This document shows positions 43,708 to 54,900 of a stretch of DNA of 64,000 nt, in pieces. The DNA comes from Syngnathus acus (lineage: Eukaryota; Chordata; Actinopteri; Syngnathiformes; Syngnathidae). The position numbers and the translations under genes are program-made. The DNA is taken from the NCBI RefSeq assembly GCF_901709675.1, contig NC_051094.1, positions 3,437,001 to 3,501,000 of the forward strand. The letters are read 5' to 3'. The notes beneath the pieces are model-generated. The model did not search any database. It had not been told where the DNA came from and worked only from the letters and a program-made list of their open reading frames with translations. How positions within the stretch are numbered: position 1 is the stretch's first letter; the number at the start of each line of letters is the position of its first letter.

Positions 43708-46700
43708 ATGCCTCAGACACCGCACAGCGCCGGAGGCTACAAAAAAAACTTTTACCAGGCCCAGGAGGAGGCCTATTCTGGACTCTCCGACCATGACAAC
43801 AACCTGGAGTCCGGATCCTTGGACGCCCTCATACGGCATCTGCTCCCCACTGTTGACTATTATCCGGATGTGAGTATGATTGGACCATGAGGTTTTGGGG
43901 CAAATTCAGCACACGAAACCTGTTTGGTTGATTACGTCCATCAAAAATTGGCCCACCAAAAAGTCCCAAGAAGCCACTCCTGAAATCGGACAGTCAGCAA
44001 GTGTTTGGTTTTAGGAGGCCATTTCCAAGCCATTCGCGGGGTCCGTCAAACATTTTCCCTGTTTGCAATTTCCCAGTTTCTAAGATGATTTTTTTTTGCC
44101 TCTCTCCACAGAGGACGTACATCTTCACATTCCTGCTGAGCTTTCGCCTCTTCATCCACCCGTATGAGCTCATGTCCAAAGTGTGCCACCTGTGCGTGGA
44201 ACAGCAACGACTCGGCGACCCCCAAGCCGATAAGGTGGCTGCCGGATCTCGAAGTCGTCCCATTCCCCTTTAGCAAATCTGACACTCGCCGATCGTTCCA
44301 GATACGACTCCGAAAGATCGCTCCAAAGATCCTGCAGCTGTTAACGGAGTGGACGGAAACTTTCCCTTACGACTTCCGGGATGAGCGGACAATGCGTGGC
44401 TTGAAGGAGCTGACGCATCGGCTCTCCACTGGAGATGAGGTGGGACATGAAAAAAAAAAATGATGCGAATGCTAAGCTAGCCCGCGTGCCTAATGTATTC
44501 ATATGGTTCAGACATATAGCAAAGTCCCTAGCTTCGGCATTGGAGCAGCAGTTAGTCACCTGTTAGCGTTGTGCTGCTAGTTAGCATGACATGCTGGTGC
44601 GTGGCTGCTGTTTTTCAATCATGGGAACCGTTTGTTTATTGCATGTGATTTGGGGGTGTCGGATGCTAACAATGAATGAAGCAGCAGGAGCTTGAGCAGA
44701 GCAGATGGGGAAGGTAAACATCCATCTGTCATTTGGGAGACAACCCCCTCCCTGCCCCACCCCCCAACTCGCCCTCTCCCATTGTTTGCCGTGCAGATTT
44801 CGTGTCATTTGTCTTTAATCTCAAAATCGATACGTGACACATTAACAGCGACATCATGAGAAGGACTCGCATTCCCTGAGACGCCAAGAAAGAAAGAAAG
44901 AAAAACAGACAGACAGAGAGACAACCAGACTTTTGAATCTGCATAAATTAAGTGCGCCCTTCCATGCAGTCCTCCCAAAAGTTCAACGTTGGCCTGGAGC
45001 AAATGCTGCTCATCACGTTTGTGCTTGTTGTTGTCTACGACTGGGAACATTTTGTCCATCTCAGAGGCGCAGCAGTCGAGCGTCAGCCGTGATGCGCAAA
45101 AGCTCTTGTTTATTTTGGTGCTTTGACAAAACGTTTTTTTCGTGGACCGACAAGCATGCTAATAAGACCCATTGATTGGATTTAGATGGGAAAAGAAAAA
45201 GTTCTAATCTTGAAATACTCCCGCTGGTTCCCCTAATGTGTTTTCCTCAATGAAAATAAAGCACTAAAATGGTGATTTTACAACATCAAAAAAATACATT
45301 TTGATATATAGATACTTGTCCTTTGAACAGTATGATCTTAATTTTGTAATTGAGTGACTTTTTTGGTTGGGGAATTTCCCTTTTCATAGAATAGTACAAC
45401 TTGTATTTGAAGTTAATTTGGGGTGTTTGGAGCGGAGGTCAACTCCAAGTCGAGGATTGTTTTGTCTCTCAGCAATGGAATCCTGTCTCGCCGCGCCTGA
45501 TTGGATCTAAGTGTCAACACTCGTTCACACCCTGGGCAAAAAAAAGCTGCGGCCGTTTCTCCATGGTGGAGCCTGTTTTTGCAGATTTTGAAAGCCTCCA
45601 ACAGGATGTGGTGGTGAGAAATCCACAGAGGCAAACACATGTGCGTCCCTACCCTTTTTTTAGCCACCCCCCCCTTATGTAACCGAGTTCAGTGTGTCAG
45701 TGCGAGAACGATTATCTAATCTTGGCCTCTTCGGAGTCCAGGCCGCCGGAGGCTCTTTGGCCAAATTTGGAGAGTCGCTAGCGATCAAGAGCTTGCATAA
45801 GTTCTCTAGTGAGCCGCGGCAGAGCGGGCCAAAAGGGGAGAACTGGCCACGGTCGGCACATTTCCAAAAAATGAAATGAAAACAAATCTGTTTCGCCATC
45901 TTGAAGACCAAGGTGGGGCACGGGCAAGCACTGGACTGACCCGATTTGTTTCCCCTTTTACAGATTTACAGGAAGGCGACAAGTCAGCTGAGCCAAGGCT
46001 TGATCCGGAGGCTGGCGGTTCTCAGCCAATACGAGGAAGCGCTGGTCAAGATCAACGCGGCGGCGGCCGAGCGTCTCGGCATCCTCAAGGCTAAACCCCA
46101 GGCCGCCATTCACAGGGACATCATGTCCATCTGCAACGACCCCTTCACCCTGGCCCAGCAGCTGACCCACATAGAACTGGTGAGAACCAAAAGCGAAGAC
46201 GGATCAGTGGATAGGAAGTTGTTTTGGTTTAGTTAATTACTCCTGGAGCAAAGCGTGGCTTCGCCTATCGGGCAAACTGTGGTATCCGTTGTTGTTTCAA
46301 AGATTCTGGTTTGAAGATCTTCCACTTGGTTTGGTTTTATTGAAGGATTTAGGATATTGTTCTTCCTTTTCTCAGGAGAGACTCAGCTACATTGGCCCCG
46401 AGGAGTTTGTCCAGGCATTCGTCCAGAAAGCTCCGGTGGACAACGGCAAGGTAAAGAGGGAAAGAAAAATGTCCCTGAATAAATTCACAGATCCATTATG
46501 CAATGTTGCGGCGCCGTTTGACGCACTTTTCGGGATGCGGACCCATTTGGAATCTCGGCTTCACATTGCCGGGATCTTGACACACCATCAGACAAAGGAA
46601 ATATACGCCGTCGAGCTCGTCAAAATAGAAGAAGACAAAAGCACTCTTGCTCGGTCAATTCCTTCAAATCCCGACGGGATCTTGGACGAGATGGGCATCG

Positions 46701-49435
46701 CTAGGCAACCACAGTCGCCGCCGGGCGGGTGGGGGTGCGCTCGCCGGTCAGGCTTTCAGGTTGCTAGGCAACAGGTTGATTTGGGATGCAAGGTAATGAG
46801 TGGGGAGGCGAGGGTGTCATTGTGCCTGAGGCCAACCTGCCTCGCACCCACAAAAGGTGGAGGGTACACCCCCCCACACACACACACATTTCCCCAAGGC
46901 GCATAGGGGCCCCTACAAGAGGTGATTAGTGTCAAGCCAAAGGAATGTGTTCAATTCAATTGAGAAGACTCCTCATGAGCACACTCTCGAGCTAAGAAAC
47001 ATGTTTTGTTGTTTTGGATGCAGAGCCTCTTTAGCGAGCACAAAGCGGCGGCCAACCTGGAGGCCTATGTGGACTGGTTCAACAGGCTCAGCTACCTGGT
47101 GGCCACCGAGATCTGCAGGGTGAGGGACGAGCTGCTGAAGCACTTAACCGCTTCCATTGAATGCTTAACATTAGCTTTGAGATGTTAGCTTTTGAGCTAA
47201 GAGTCCTTTGCATCGCTAAGTAACCAAAGGACTAGGTACTTTTAAATCGGACTTTTCACTCACTTAAATGGCAGCTCTTTTGTGTCATCTTCTTGACAGC
47301 CCATAAAGAAGAAACAGCGAGCGCAGGTGGTGGAATTCTTCATCGATGTCGCACGCGAATGCTTCAACATTGGCAACTTCAACTCCCTCATGGCCATCAT
47401 TTGTAAGTTACTCGTCGGCCACGCAGCCCTGTCCTCATCCGGAAGGTTAGCGCACCCACCCTCGCTTTCGAATTTTGCTTAAAACAAGCAAAAAAAAAAA
47501 AGAATAGTCCCACATGCCCTTCACCGAGGCGCACGCCACCATTTGGAATTTAAAATGTTGAAAAACTCACAAAAGCGAGAATTACACACTTGGTGCCAAC
47601 TTTGGTTTGTTTTAAGGGTGGTCCTGGTTTTAGGGAGGGGGGGATGTCTGGAGGAGCATCTGGCCAGCCTGTGCTACATAGCGTGGGGTGGGGGTGCGCA
47701 AACAATCAAAGCAGATGGTCAACACTTCGGTCAAGAAAGTCCGACCACACGGAAGAAAGGGTCAGGATGTTTTCCTTTTTGGGTGGGGGCTTTCGGAGCC
47801 CGTTGGTGACCGGGTGAGCGAGACACAAACAAAATGTCTCCTGGGAACCCGAAAGCGCTGAACTTTCATCACTTTTGCTCAGACTTGAGCAACTTGTTTG
47901 AGATTTTGATGCGGGCATATTTGAATTTTTCAGTAAGTGAATTGAACTCATGAAGAAAGTCCAGTCATTTACAATAGTCATTTAAACGTGCCCCCTTTTG
48001 AAGCACATTTTAAAATCATCCATATTTCAAAACCAAGAATCCATTAATCGGTTGATTTTTTTTGTACACTATAAAGGTGGGAACAGAGGCAGACAAAATG
48101 GTGCGTTGTTGCGCTCGCAGTGGGATCAGTCCATGTGTTTGTTACACTCTTGGTTTTTTTCCATTCTAGCCGGGATGAATATGAGTCCCGTGTCCCGCCT
48201 GAAGAAGACGTGGAGCAAAGTGAAGACAGCCAAGTTTGACATCCTGGAGGTGCGCTCTTTTCATTCTCGCTACTGGGCCGTGTTCCAATACTTTTGTCTT
48301 GACTGTGTATTTGTAATGTGTCTCCGCAGCGCCAGATGGATCCTTCCGGCAACTTCTACAACTACAGGACGGCGCTGCGCGGCGCCACCCAGAGGTCCAT
48401 CACGGCCAACAGCAGCAGGGAGAAGGTGAAGACCACATATGGCAAAAAAGCAGTGCGCCAGAAAGATGCAATCGTGACGCTTTTGTGCGCATTCTAGATT
48501 GTCATCCCGTTCTTCAGCCTGCTCATCAAGGACATCTACTTCCTCAACGAAAGCTGCGCCAACCGGCTGCACAACGGACATATCAACTTCCAGGTGAAAA
48601 ATGTCAATTTCTCTTTCTAGAAAAGTGAAGTAGTGGCGTTACTCTTTTTCTACTCCTTTGGACTTTTTTTTTTTTTTTTGCTTTCATGCTTTGTCTCTTC
48701 CTTAATTTGCTAATGGGGTGATGCAAAAATCAGACAGTGTAATCTTTTTGAGGAAAATGTACGAGTGAGAAAAGTTGTCATTGACCTGGCAAATGATGAG
48801 CAACAAGTTGGAATGTGTTGCTGCTTTTGTGATTTGTAGAAATGGTGGGAGCTGGCCAAGCAGGTGAGCGAGTTCATGAGCTGGAAAGCTGTGCAGTGTC
48901 CCTTTGACAAGGAGCGCAAGGTTCTGCACTATCTGCTCACCGCGCCCGTCTACACCGAAGACGGTACGCACGCACGCATGCATGAAAAGTTTCCACACCC
49001 CTCTTCAAATATTAGCTTTCTGTGATGCAATCCAAAGGGGGGAAAAAATATTGTTTGAGGTGGAAAAACCTACAAAGCAAAAAACTAAATAGCGGGAAAA
49101 GTTACAACATACATATTGGATAAGCTACATGCTTTAGCAACTTTACGCAAATTGTTATTGTGGCGTTTTCTCCCGCTCATGAAGTTGCTGAAAAAAAATG
49201 TTGACAATTTTTTTGACAATGTCTTCTTGTTCTTTGCAGCGTTGTGTCTGGCATCGTACGAGAGCGAAGGTCCCGACAACAACATGGACAAAGACAGATG
49301 GAAGTCGCTCAGGTCATTCCCACCAGCACTCCTGGTCACAATGTACACAAACATCTGGAAATTAGATGGCAGAAATGTTTATTGATGGATTTTTCTTTCT
49401 GTCTTTGCAGATCCACGCTGCTAAATCGAGCATAA
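43708..49435 (+). CDS. rasgef1b: RasGEF domain-containing family member 1B
   Basis: Guanine-nucleotide exchange factor; in mammals specific for RAP2, endosome-associated and Toll-like-receptor inducible. Coding exons: 43708-43869, 44112-44234, 44302-44439, 45964-46179, 46376-46450, 47024-47119, 47300-47402, 48170-48249, 48330-48425, 48498-48593, 48840-48963, 49240-49312, 49411-49435; 468 aa (human 473). The N-terminal RasGEF-N module is seen as TYIFTFLLSFRLFIHPYELM and APKILQLLTEWTETFPYDFR. The catalytic CDC25 module spans about residues 190-450, with FNRLSYLVATEIC, ECFNIGNFNSLMAIISGMNM, PFFSLLIKDIYFLNE and the RLKKTW helix. The start MPQTP matches mammals; four upstream codons (DNKS) in the same exon are open but lack an ATG. 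Ends LLNRA then TAA. Confidence 0.96.
44440..45963 (+). other. rasgef1b intron 3 (1.5 kb)
   Basis: Non-coding. It holds GCTAGC-rich words near 44475-44590, a short AAGAAAGAAAG/ACAGACAG simple repeat (44887-44921), and otherwise nothing recognised. Confidence 0.7.
46697..46772. promoter_or_regulatory. paired X-box-like (RFX) motifs in rasgef1b intron 5
   Basis: GTTGCTAGGCAAC at 46760-46772 is a near-palindromic RFX X-box. ATCGCTAGGCAACC at 46697-46710 is a second, weaker match 50 bp away. The intervening sequence is GC-rich. This suggests an RFX-bound intronic element; occupancy is unknown. Confidence 0.45.
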
Positions 49436-49822
49436 CCAAAAAGATCCAAGATGGCGTCTGGAAATGAAAAAAATATATATCCTCTATGTCTGCGAGGAAA
49501 CCACCAAAGTTACTTTTTCCACTAGCGTGGAACGAACTAACTGCATCTTTTTCCATCTCTTTGTAAGATATTTCTAGTCTCCTTTTGTATACTGTGGGAG
49601 CAACTACATGCTAGCTGCTGGTTAGCTAGCCTGTGCCATGCCTCTGAGCTAAAACTAAGGTCAGCTGTTATTTTTTGTTTTCATTTTCAAAATGCGCTGG
49701 CTGCATTTCAAAGACACCTCGGCTGCTGACTTAGAATATTAGCGTTACAACACAGTGGATAAGCTACACATTTTAGCAACTTTATGCTAATTGTGGCGTT
49801 TCCCCTGCTCATTGAGTTGCTG
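49101..49822 (+). repeat. dispersed direct repeat flanking the last rasgef1b exon
   Basis: About 90 bp at 49101-49191 (intron 12) and about 80 bp at 49743-49822 (3' UTR) share GGATAAGCTACA, TTTAGCAACTTTA, TTGTGGCGTTT and GAGTTGCTGA in the same order with small indels. Confidence 0.8.
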
Positions 49823-49964
49823 ACAAAACATTCTTTATATAATTCAACTTTTAATTATGTGTCTGCACTGTGTTGCTATTGACCTTATTTATGATCTCAA
49901 TTGTGAGAAAGTTGATTTCACGTATTGTAACCTGTGAATCTTTTAAATTTGTGATGTTTTTGTT

Positions 49965-49970
49965 AATAAA
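49965..49970 (+). promoter_or_regulatory. rasgef1b: poly(A) signal of rasgef1b
   Basis: AATAAA in TGTTAATAAATGTTCTCC, 530 bp after the stop codon, followed by a GT-rich stretch. Confidence 0.7.
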
Positions 49971-50356
49971 TGTTCTCCATGTGCCCATGTGGATTGAGTG
50001 TGAATGTAAAAGGTTGTTTGCCGGCCCCTGCCAAGCGCCCAAAAGACTGCTGGGATGTAAAGTAAGGCTTTTTTTTTAATGTAAAAAATGACCATGACCT
50101 TTTTTTCCACAACTGTTAACCCTAACATAAAAGTACCGTGCACATCAATAGAACACGAACAACAAAGGCAAATTTGAAATAAACAGTTACACATGCACAT
50201 GAAGACCCAAAATGTGAACAAAGACAATTATTGTTCCTTATGGATAATTTGTTTATGAACACACGTGATTATCCGGCTCTGCGTGTGGGCGCGCGCACCC
50301 CGCTGGCACTCACTGAGCATGCGCGAGCAGAAATCGAAGAAGCGCAGAGAAGAGGG

Positions 50357-51154
50357 TAGTGATGTGCATTCCAGTTCTTTTAAGTGAACTGAATCTTTAG
50401 AATCGGTTCACTCAAAAGATTCGTTCAAACGAATCGTTCAACGAATCGTCCCCCCCCACACACACACACTGATCCGTTTTTTTTTTTTTTTTTTTTTTTT
50501 AACTTCAATAACACACAGAACTAAGCAATTTGTGAGTGATTTGCATTTCCAGTTCATCGCGAGAACGGATCAGTGAGGGAACGAATCCGGACTTCCGAGT
50601 CAACGAGTGAACTGCCTTCCTTCCCCCCGTGCATCAACGGATCAGTCAGTGAATGTGTTGCGTCTCCTGGCGTGAACTATGTAAGCCAGAATGTAGATTT
50701 ACGATTTGCCAAGCAAAGAAAGAACCACTCACTGAAACACCACTTCTTTTATGCGCGTTTTCTCCAAGCTAACGGCTAACTTTATTGCATGAAGGGATGC
50801 GCCGTTATGCAAAAACGGGGAGATTATGCTGCTCTTTGGGTAATCTTGATTTTATAAATTAAAGTCCCAATGGTCGTGAGCAGCAGTGGAGCCCCATTTC
50901 AACCCCTTACACTGTTAGGGATTCTAAAAATGCAATTCACGTCTCGTTCGTGAACAGGAAGTTACGTCATTTTCTTCTTCGTTTTGTTTTACGGCGAGGT
51001 GGCACCGGCTTCAATGGGCATTACCGACACCTACTGGTTGAAGTCATATGAACTGAAAAAGAACGAATCACTTTAGGAAGTGATTTGTTCATTCTCGTTC
51101 ACTGAAAAGAAACTCGTTCTTTTGAACGAATCGTTCACTCACGAGCCAACACTA
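50357..51154. mobile_element. hAT-like non-autonomous DNA transposon
   Basis: The left end TAGTGATGTGCATTCC and the inverted right end TAGTGTTGGCTCGTG share the TAGTGhTG start. Subterminal palindromic ACGAATCGTTC and TTCACT words recur at both ends. Flanks GAAGAGGG (50349-50356) and CAAGAGGA (51155-51162) look like an 8-bp target duplication with two mismatches. The interior has a T run (50476-50501) and no transposase. Confidence 0.6.
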
Positions 51155-51159
51155 CAAGA

Positions 51160-51241
51160 GGAGACAGACGTGCGGTAGCGGATGGAGCGCGCCGTCTCGT
51201 CGCGAGCGCGGGATTCGGACTCGAACCTCGTCATTCGTCAG
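51160..51241 (+). promoter_or_regulatory. prkg2: putative prkg2 first exon and core promoter
   Basis: CpG-rich 80 bp ending in a consensus donor CAG|GTAAGA (51241). prkg2 translation starts 750 bp downstream in another exon, so a 5' non-coding exon is expected. An ATG at 51182 opens 20 codons up to the donor but has no confirmed in-frame partner. Confidence 0.45.
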
Positions 51242-51589
51242 GTAAGAAGCGGCTTCGAGTTGCATGCGTGCACACCCCGCGCAAGCACGCCCCTGGTGCC
51301 GCCGCCGCTATTTATTCCCCCCCCCCCCCGGCACCTTAAGTGTGTGGTCGTGACGTAGTTCTGTTGACGTCGGTGTAAATTTGACATTTGACGTCATCAG
51401 AAAGTTATGGCTCAAATGCATGTTGAGCGCGAGGGGGAGCGGGTATCACTAAGGAGGAACAATTACACTCTTATTATCACTCACTGTGGAATTTGCGTGT
51501 GCGTGCGTCTGCCTTTGTGTATACTTGCGCTTGTGTGTGGTTGACTTCTTGTGTGGGTTTTGTCCGAGCGTAAATGTGTTTATTTGTAG

Positions 51590-51735
<146 letters not shown>

Positions 51736-51988
51736 TTTCTGCCTGTCTGTGGGTGTGATTTTGTTTTGTGTGACCGTGTGTGTCTATGTATGTATATGTT
51801 TGTCAGTGTCTGCCTCTGTGATTGTTTGTTTGTCAGTAAGTGCGTGTGTGTGTGCGTGCGTGCTTGTGAGTCTCGATTGATTGTGCAACCTGACACTTGC
51901 TGCCTTCTGAATTATGGATGACAGCCACACCGCGCTCTTCTTCTTGGGCTTCCTCCAATCTCGACGCTCCTCTTCCCGCTCTCCAAGG

Positions 51989-54900
51989 ATGGGAAACGGC
52001 TCAGCTAAGGCCAAGCGCTCCAAGAGGCCCTCGCCGGACTCTCTGACGACGCGCGTCGACCAGCTGGAGCAGGAGCTGCGAGGGAAAGACCAGGAACTGG
52101 CCGCCAAAGAGCAGGTGGTCAGAAGTCTCCAAGAGAAAATCGCCGCGCAGGAACAGGCCCTCATGCACCTCAGCCAGGAGCTGCGGAAAAAGCAGCAGAA
52201 TGGGGTACAAAACCAGAACGGAGACCGAATGGCCGCCGGGGTCCCAGGAGTCGGTATCAAGGAGACCCTCAATAAGAGGAAGGGCGCCAAAGCGGGAGTG
52301 TCTGCAGAACCGACATCCAGAACTTATGACTGTAACCACCTGCCGAAGTTCTCCTTTGACAAAGCCCGAGTACCCAAAGAGTCCAGGTAAGACGCCTCAG
52401 ATGCAATCAACGACAGTAGACATTAGTATAGTCCTTGTTCCAGACAGGATGCATTATTGTATCTTTTGCTCCTGACATGAGACTTTAGTGAAGTTGTTAT
52501 TCCTGGCAGGGAACGTCATCAAAGCTGTTGTTTATGACACGCAACTTCCCAATAATTGAGTTTCTGCCAGGGGATTTTTCTAGATTTCTTGTTCCTGAGA
52601 GGTGACGTTGACAGACTTCTTGTTCCTGCGAGGGAAAGTCATAGTTCCTGACTGATGACGTTCTTGTTCCTGAGTATTGATACACCAGTCTTTGCTCCAC
52701 ACAGGTGAATTAAGCAAAGTTCTTGTCCCAGACAAGTTAGGGAAGCTAATCACTTATTCCTGTGAGGGACGATTCTCAAAGTCCTTGTTCCTGACGGTGG
52801 TTTTAAGAATGTTGTTCCTGACAAGTGCTTTCCCCAAATTCTGCCTCCAGACGGGCTGTGCCAGATGGTGGACCACCTCCGGGCTAACACAAGTGGCGTT
52901 AGCACACAGGAAGCGACACCTTCCTCCCGCCAAAGCTGTGATGATTGTTTTGTTTTTTTTCATTTACTTTTGCTGTCATCTTGTTTTGCAGACGCCAAAG
53001 AAATGTTGAGTCGCGCCGACGTGGGCGAATAATCGCTTGCCAAAGTCGCCATCTAACTCCTCTGTATTTGTGGCATTTTTTTGTGTGTATGTGTGTGTGT
53101 GTTCTGTTTTGTGATAGTGTGAAGAAGCAGTTGGTGGAGGCCCTGAACAGGAACCAGTATCTGAAGCGTTTGGAGCCGCAGCAGCTCAGAGACATCGTGG
53201 AATGCATGTTCCTGCGCAAGTACCAGCAGGGAGATTTTGTGGTCCGGCAGGGAGAAGTTGGCAACCACCTCTTTGTCCTGGCAGGTACCACTTTATTCTT
53301 GTTCCTGACGCGCCATTTTGAGCAAAGTTAAAGTGAAGAAAAGTTCTTATTTTTCCAAAAGTCTTTGTTCCTAGCGTGCTTATTTCAATTGTCCGTGTCC
53401 CTGTCCCCTGACAAGAGACGTTGACACACACGTTACATAAAAGCACACACAGGAACCGATTCTATCAAAGCATGGTTGTGATGCGTGATAGTGTAATATG
53501 TGTGTGTGTAATCCAATAATCTATGTTGTCTCTCTTTCTCCCACTTGCACACGCAGATGGAAAGTTGGACGTGTTTCAAGAGGACTCGCTGGTGTCGTCA
53601 ATGATGGCGTGGACGGCGTTCGGCGAGCTGGCCATCCTCTACAATTGCATGCGCACCGCCTCCGTGCGAGGTAAACCTCATCTCCGCTTTCAGGCTAACG
53701 CCAGCTTGCTGAACTGCCAAGATTGGCTGAGCGTCTTATGTCAAAGGCGGAAAGGCAAAGGCATTCAATTCTTTCATTCAAAATTGGATTGAAAAATGAT
53801 ACACCACCTGCTTCAAAACAGGAGTGAAAGGTCTGAATCAAAGACATTTGCTCACAAATAGGTTTTGTCTTGTGCGCGCGCGTGCCAAAACAGACAAGGA
53901 AAATTAAAACATATGTCGTCCCTTTATTCCCAAAACGCCTTTGTTTCCCCCCGATGGAAGCTGTGAACAGAGTGTGCACGTGGGCTCTGGAGCGCGAGGC
54001 CTTCCAGAACATCATGCGGAGAACGGCCGAGACGCGCCACCACCAGTACGGACACTTCCTGCGCAGGTTGGTTCAAAGGGCACCTCATGGTGGACAATCC
54101 CCTGATGTGAACAGGTTTCATGACACAGGACATATGTTACGGTGGCAAAAATTCGCTTTGATAGTTTGGGTTTGATTTGTGCCAGGCTTAGCTCGCTAGG
54201 CTTCGGGTTGTAACCAAGTTGGCTTTTTCATGCTACCTTTACACTGCGGGCAAACCTGCAGCCAATCTGGATTCAATTTGCTTGCAGTGGGCCTTGATGA
54301 TTTAAATTTTGGGTTTCGAGAGACTTTCTAGCTAGGCTTGTAACCAGGTGTTGAATGGAATTTGAAATGCTGTGTTCACACTGCAGCCAAATCTGGATTC
54401 GATCAAGACTAAACTTAATTTGATTTTAATTTAAAATTTCCATCAGTCCAACACTTCTGCCAGAGTTTAGGTTTTCAATTCGGGTTTGACAACAGTAGTG
54501 CCGTTTGAAGTTTCAAGACAATGTTCTGGTTTTAGAGTTTCAGGACTGGGTCCTAGTTTTAAGTGATGTGTTCAAAACTACTTTAGGGTACAAAATTCGA
54601 GTTTAAAGTCTGGATTAGAGTTTCAAACACATTTTGTAATTCAAATGAAGGTTTTAGAACAAGTTTGTTTTTTTAATGAGGGTATCAAGATAGGTTAGTT
54701 AGGGTTTGCAGCTAGTGTTAGGGTTTCAACTGGGTGTTATTGGATATTAGATATTACAAGTTATGTTTACATTGAAGCCAGATCTGGAGCAGATGTGGCT
54801 TGAACTTGGTTTGACTTTTTTTTTCCCCCCATCAGTGTGTCACTTTTGGCTGATTTGCCCGACGACAAGATCAGCAAGATTGTGGACTGTCTGGAGGTGG

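Noticed and set aside
51182-51241. Alternative upstream prkg2 start (20 codons, ends phase 0)
   Set aside because: No acceptor joins it in frame to the conserved exon; the MGNGS myristoylation start is conserved in vertebrates, so this is treated as 5' UTR.
51914-51988. 25-residue N-terminal extension of PRKG2
   Set aside because: The frame is open but not similar to any known PRKG2, and the internal ATG gives the conserved MGNGS.
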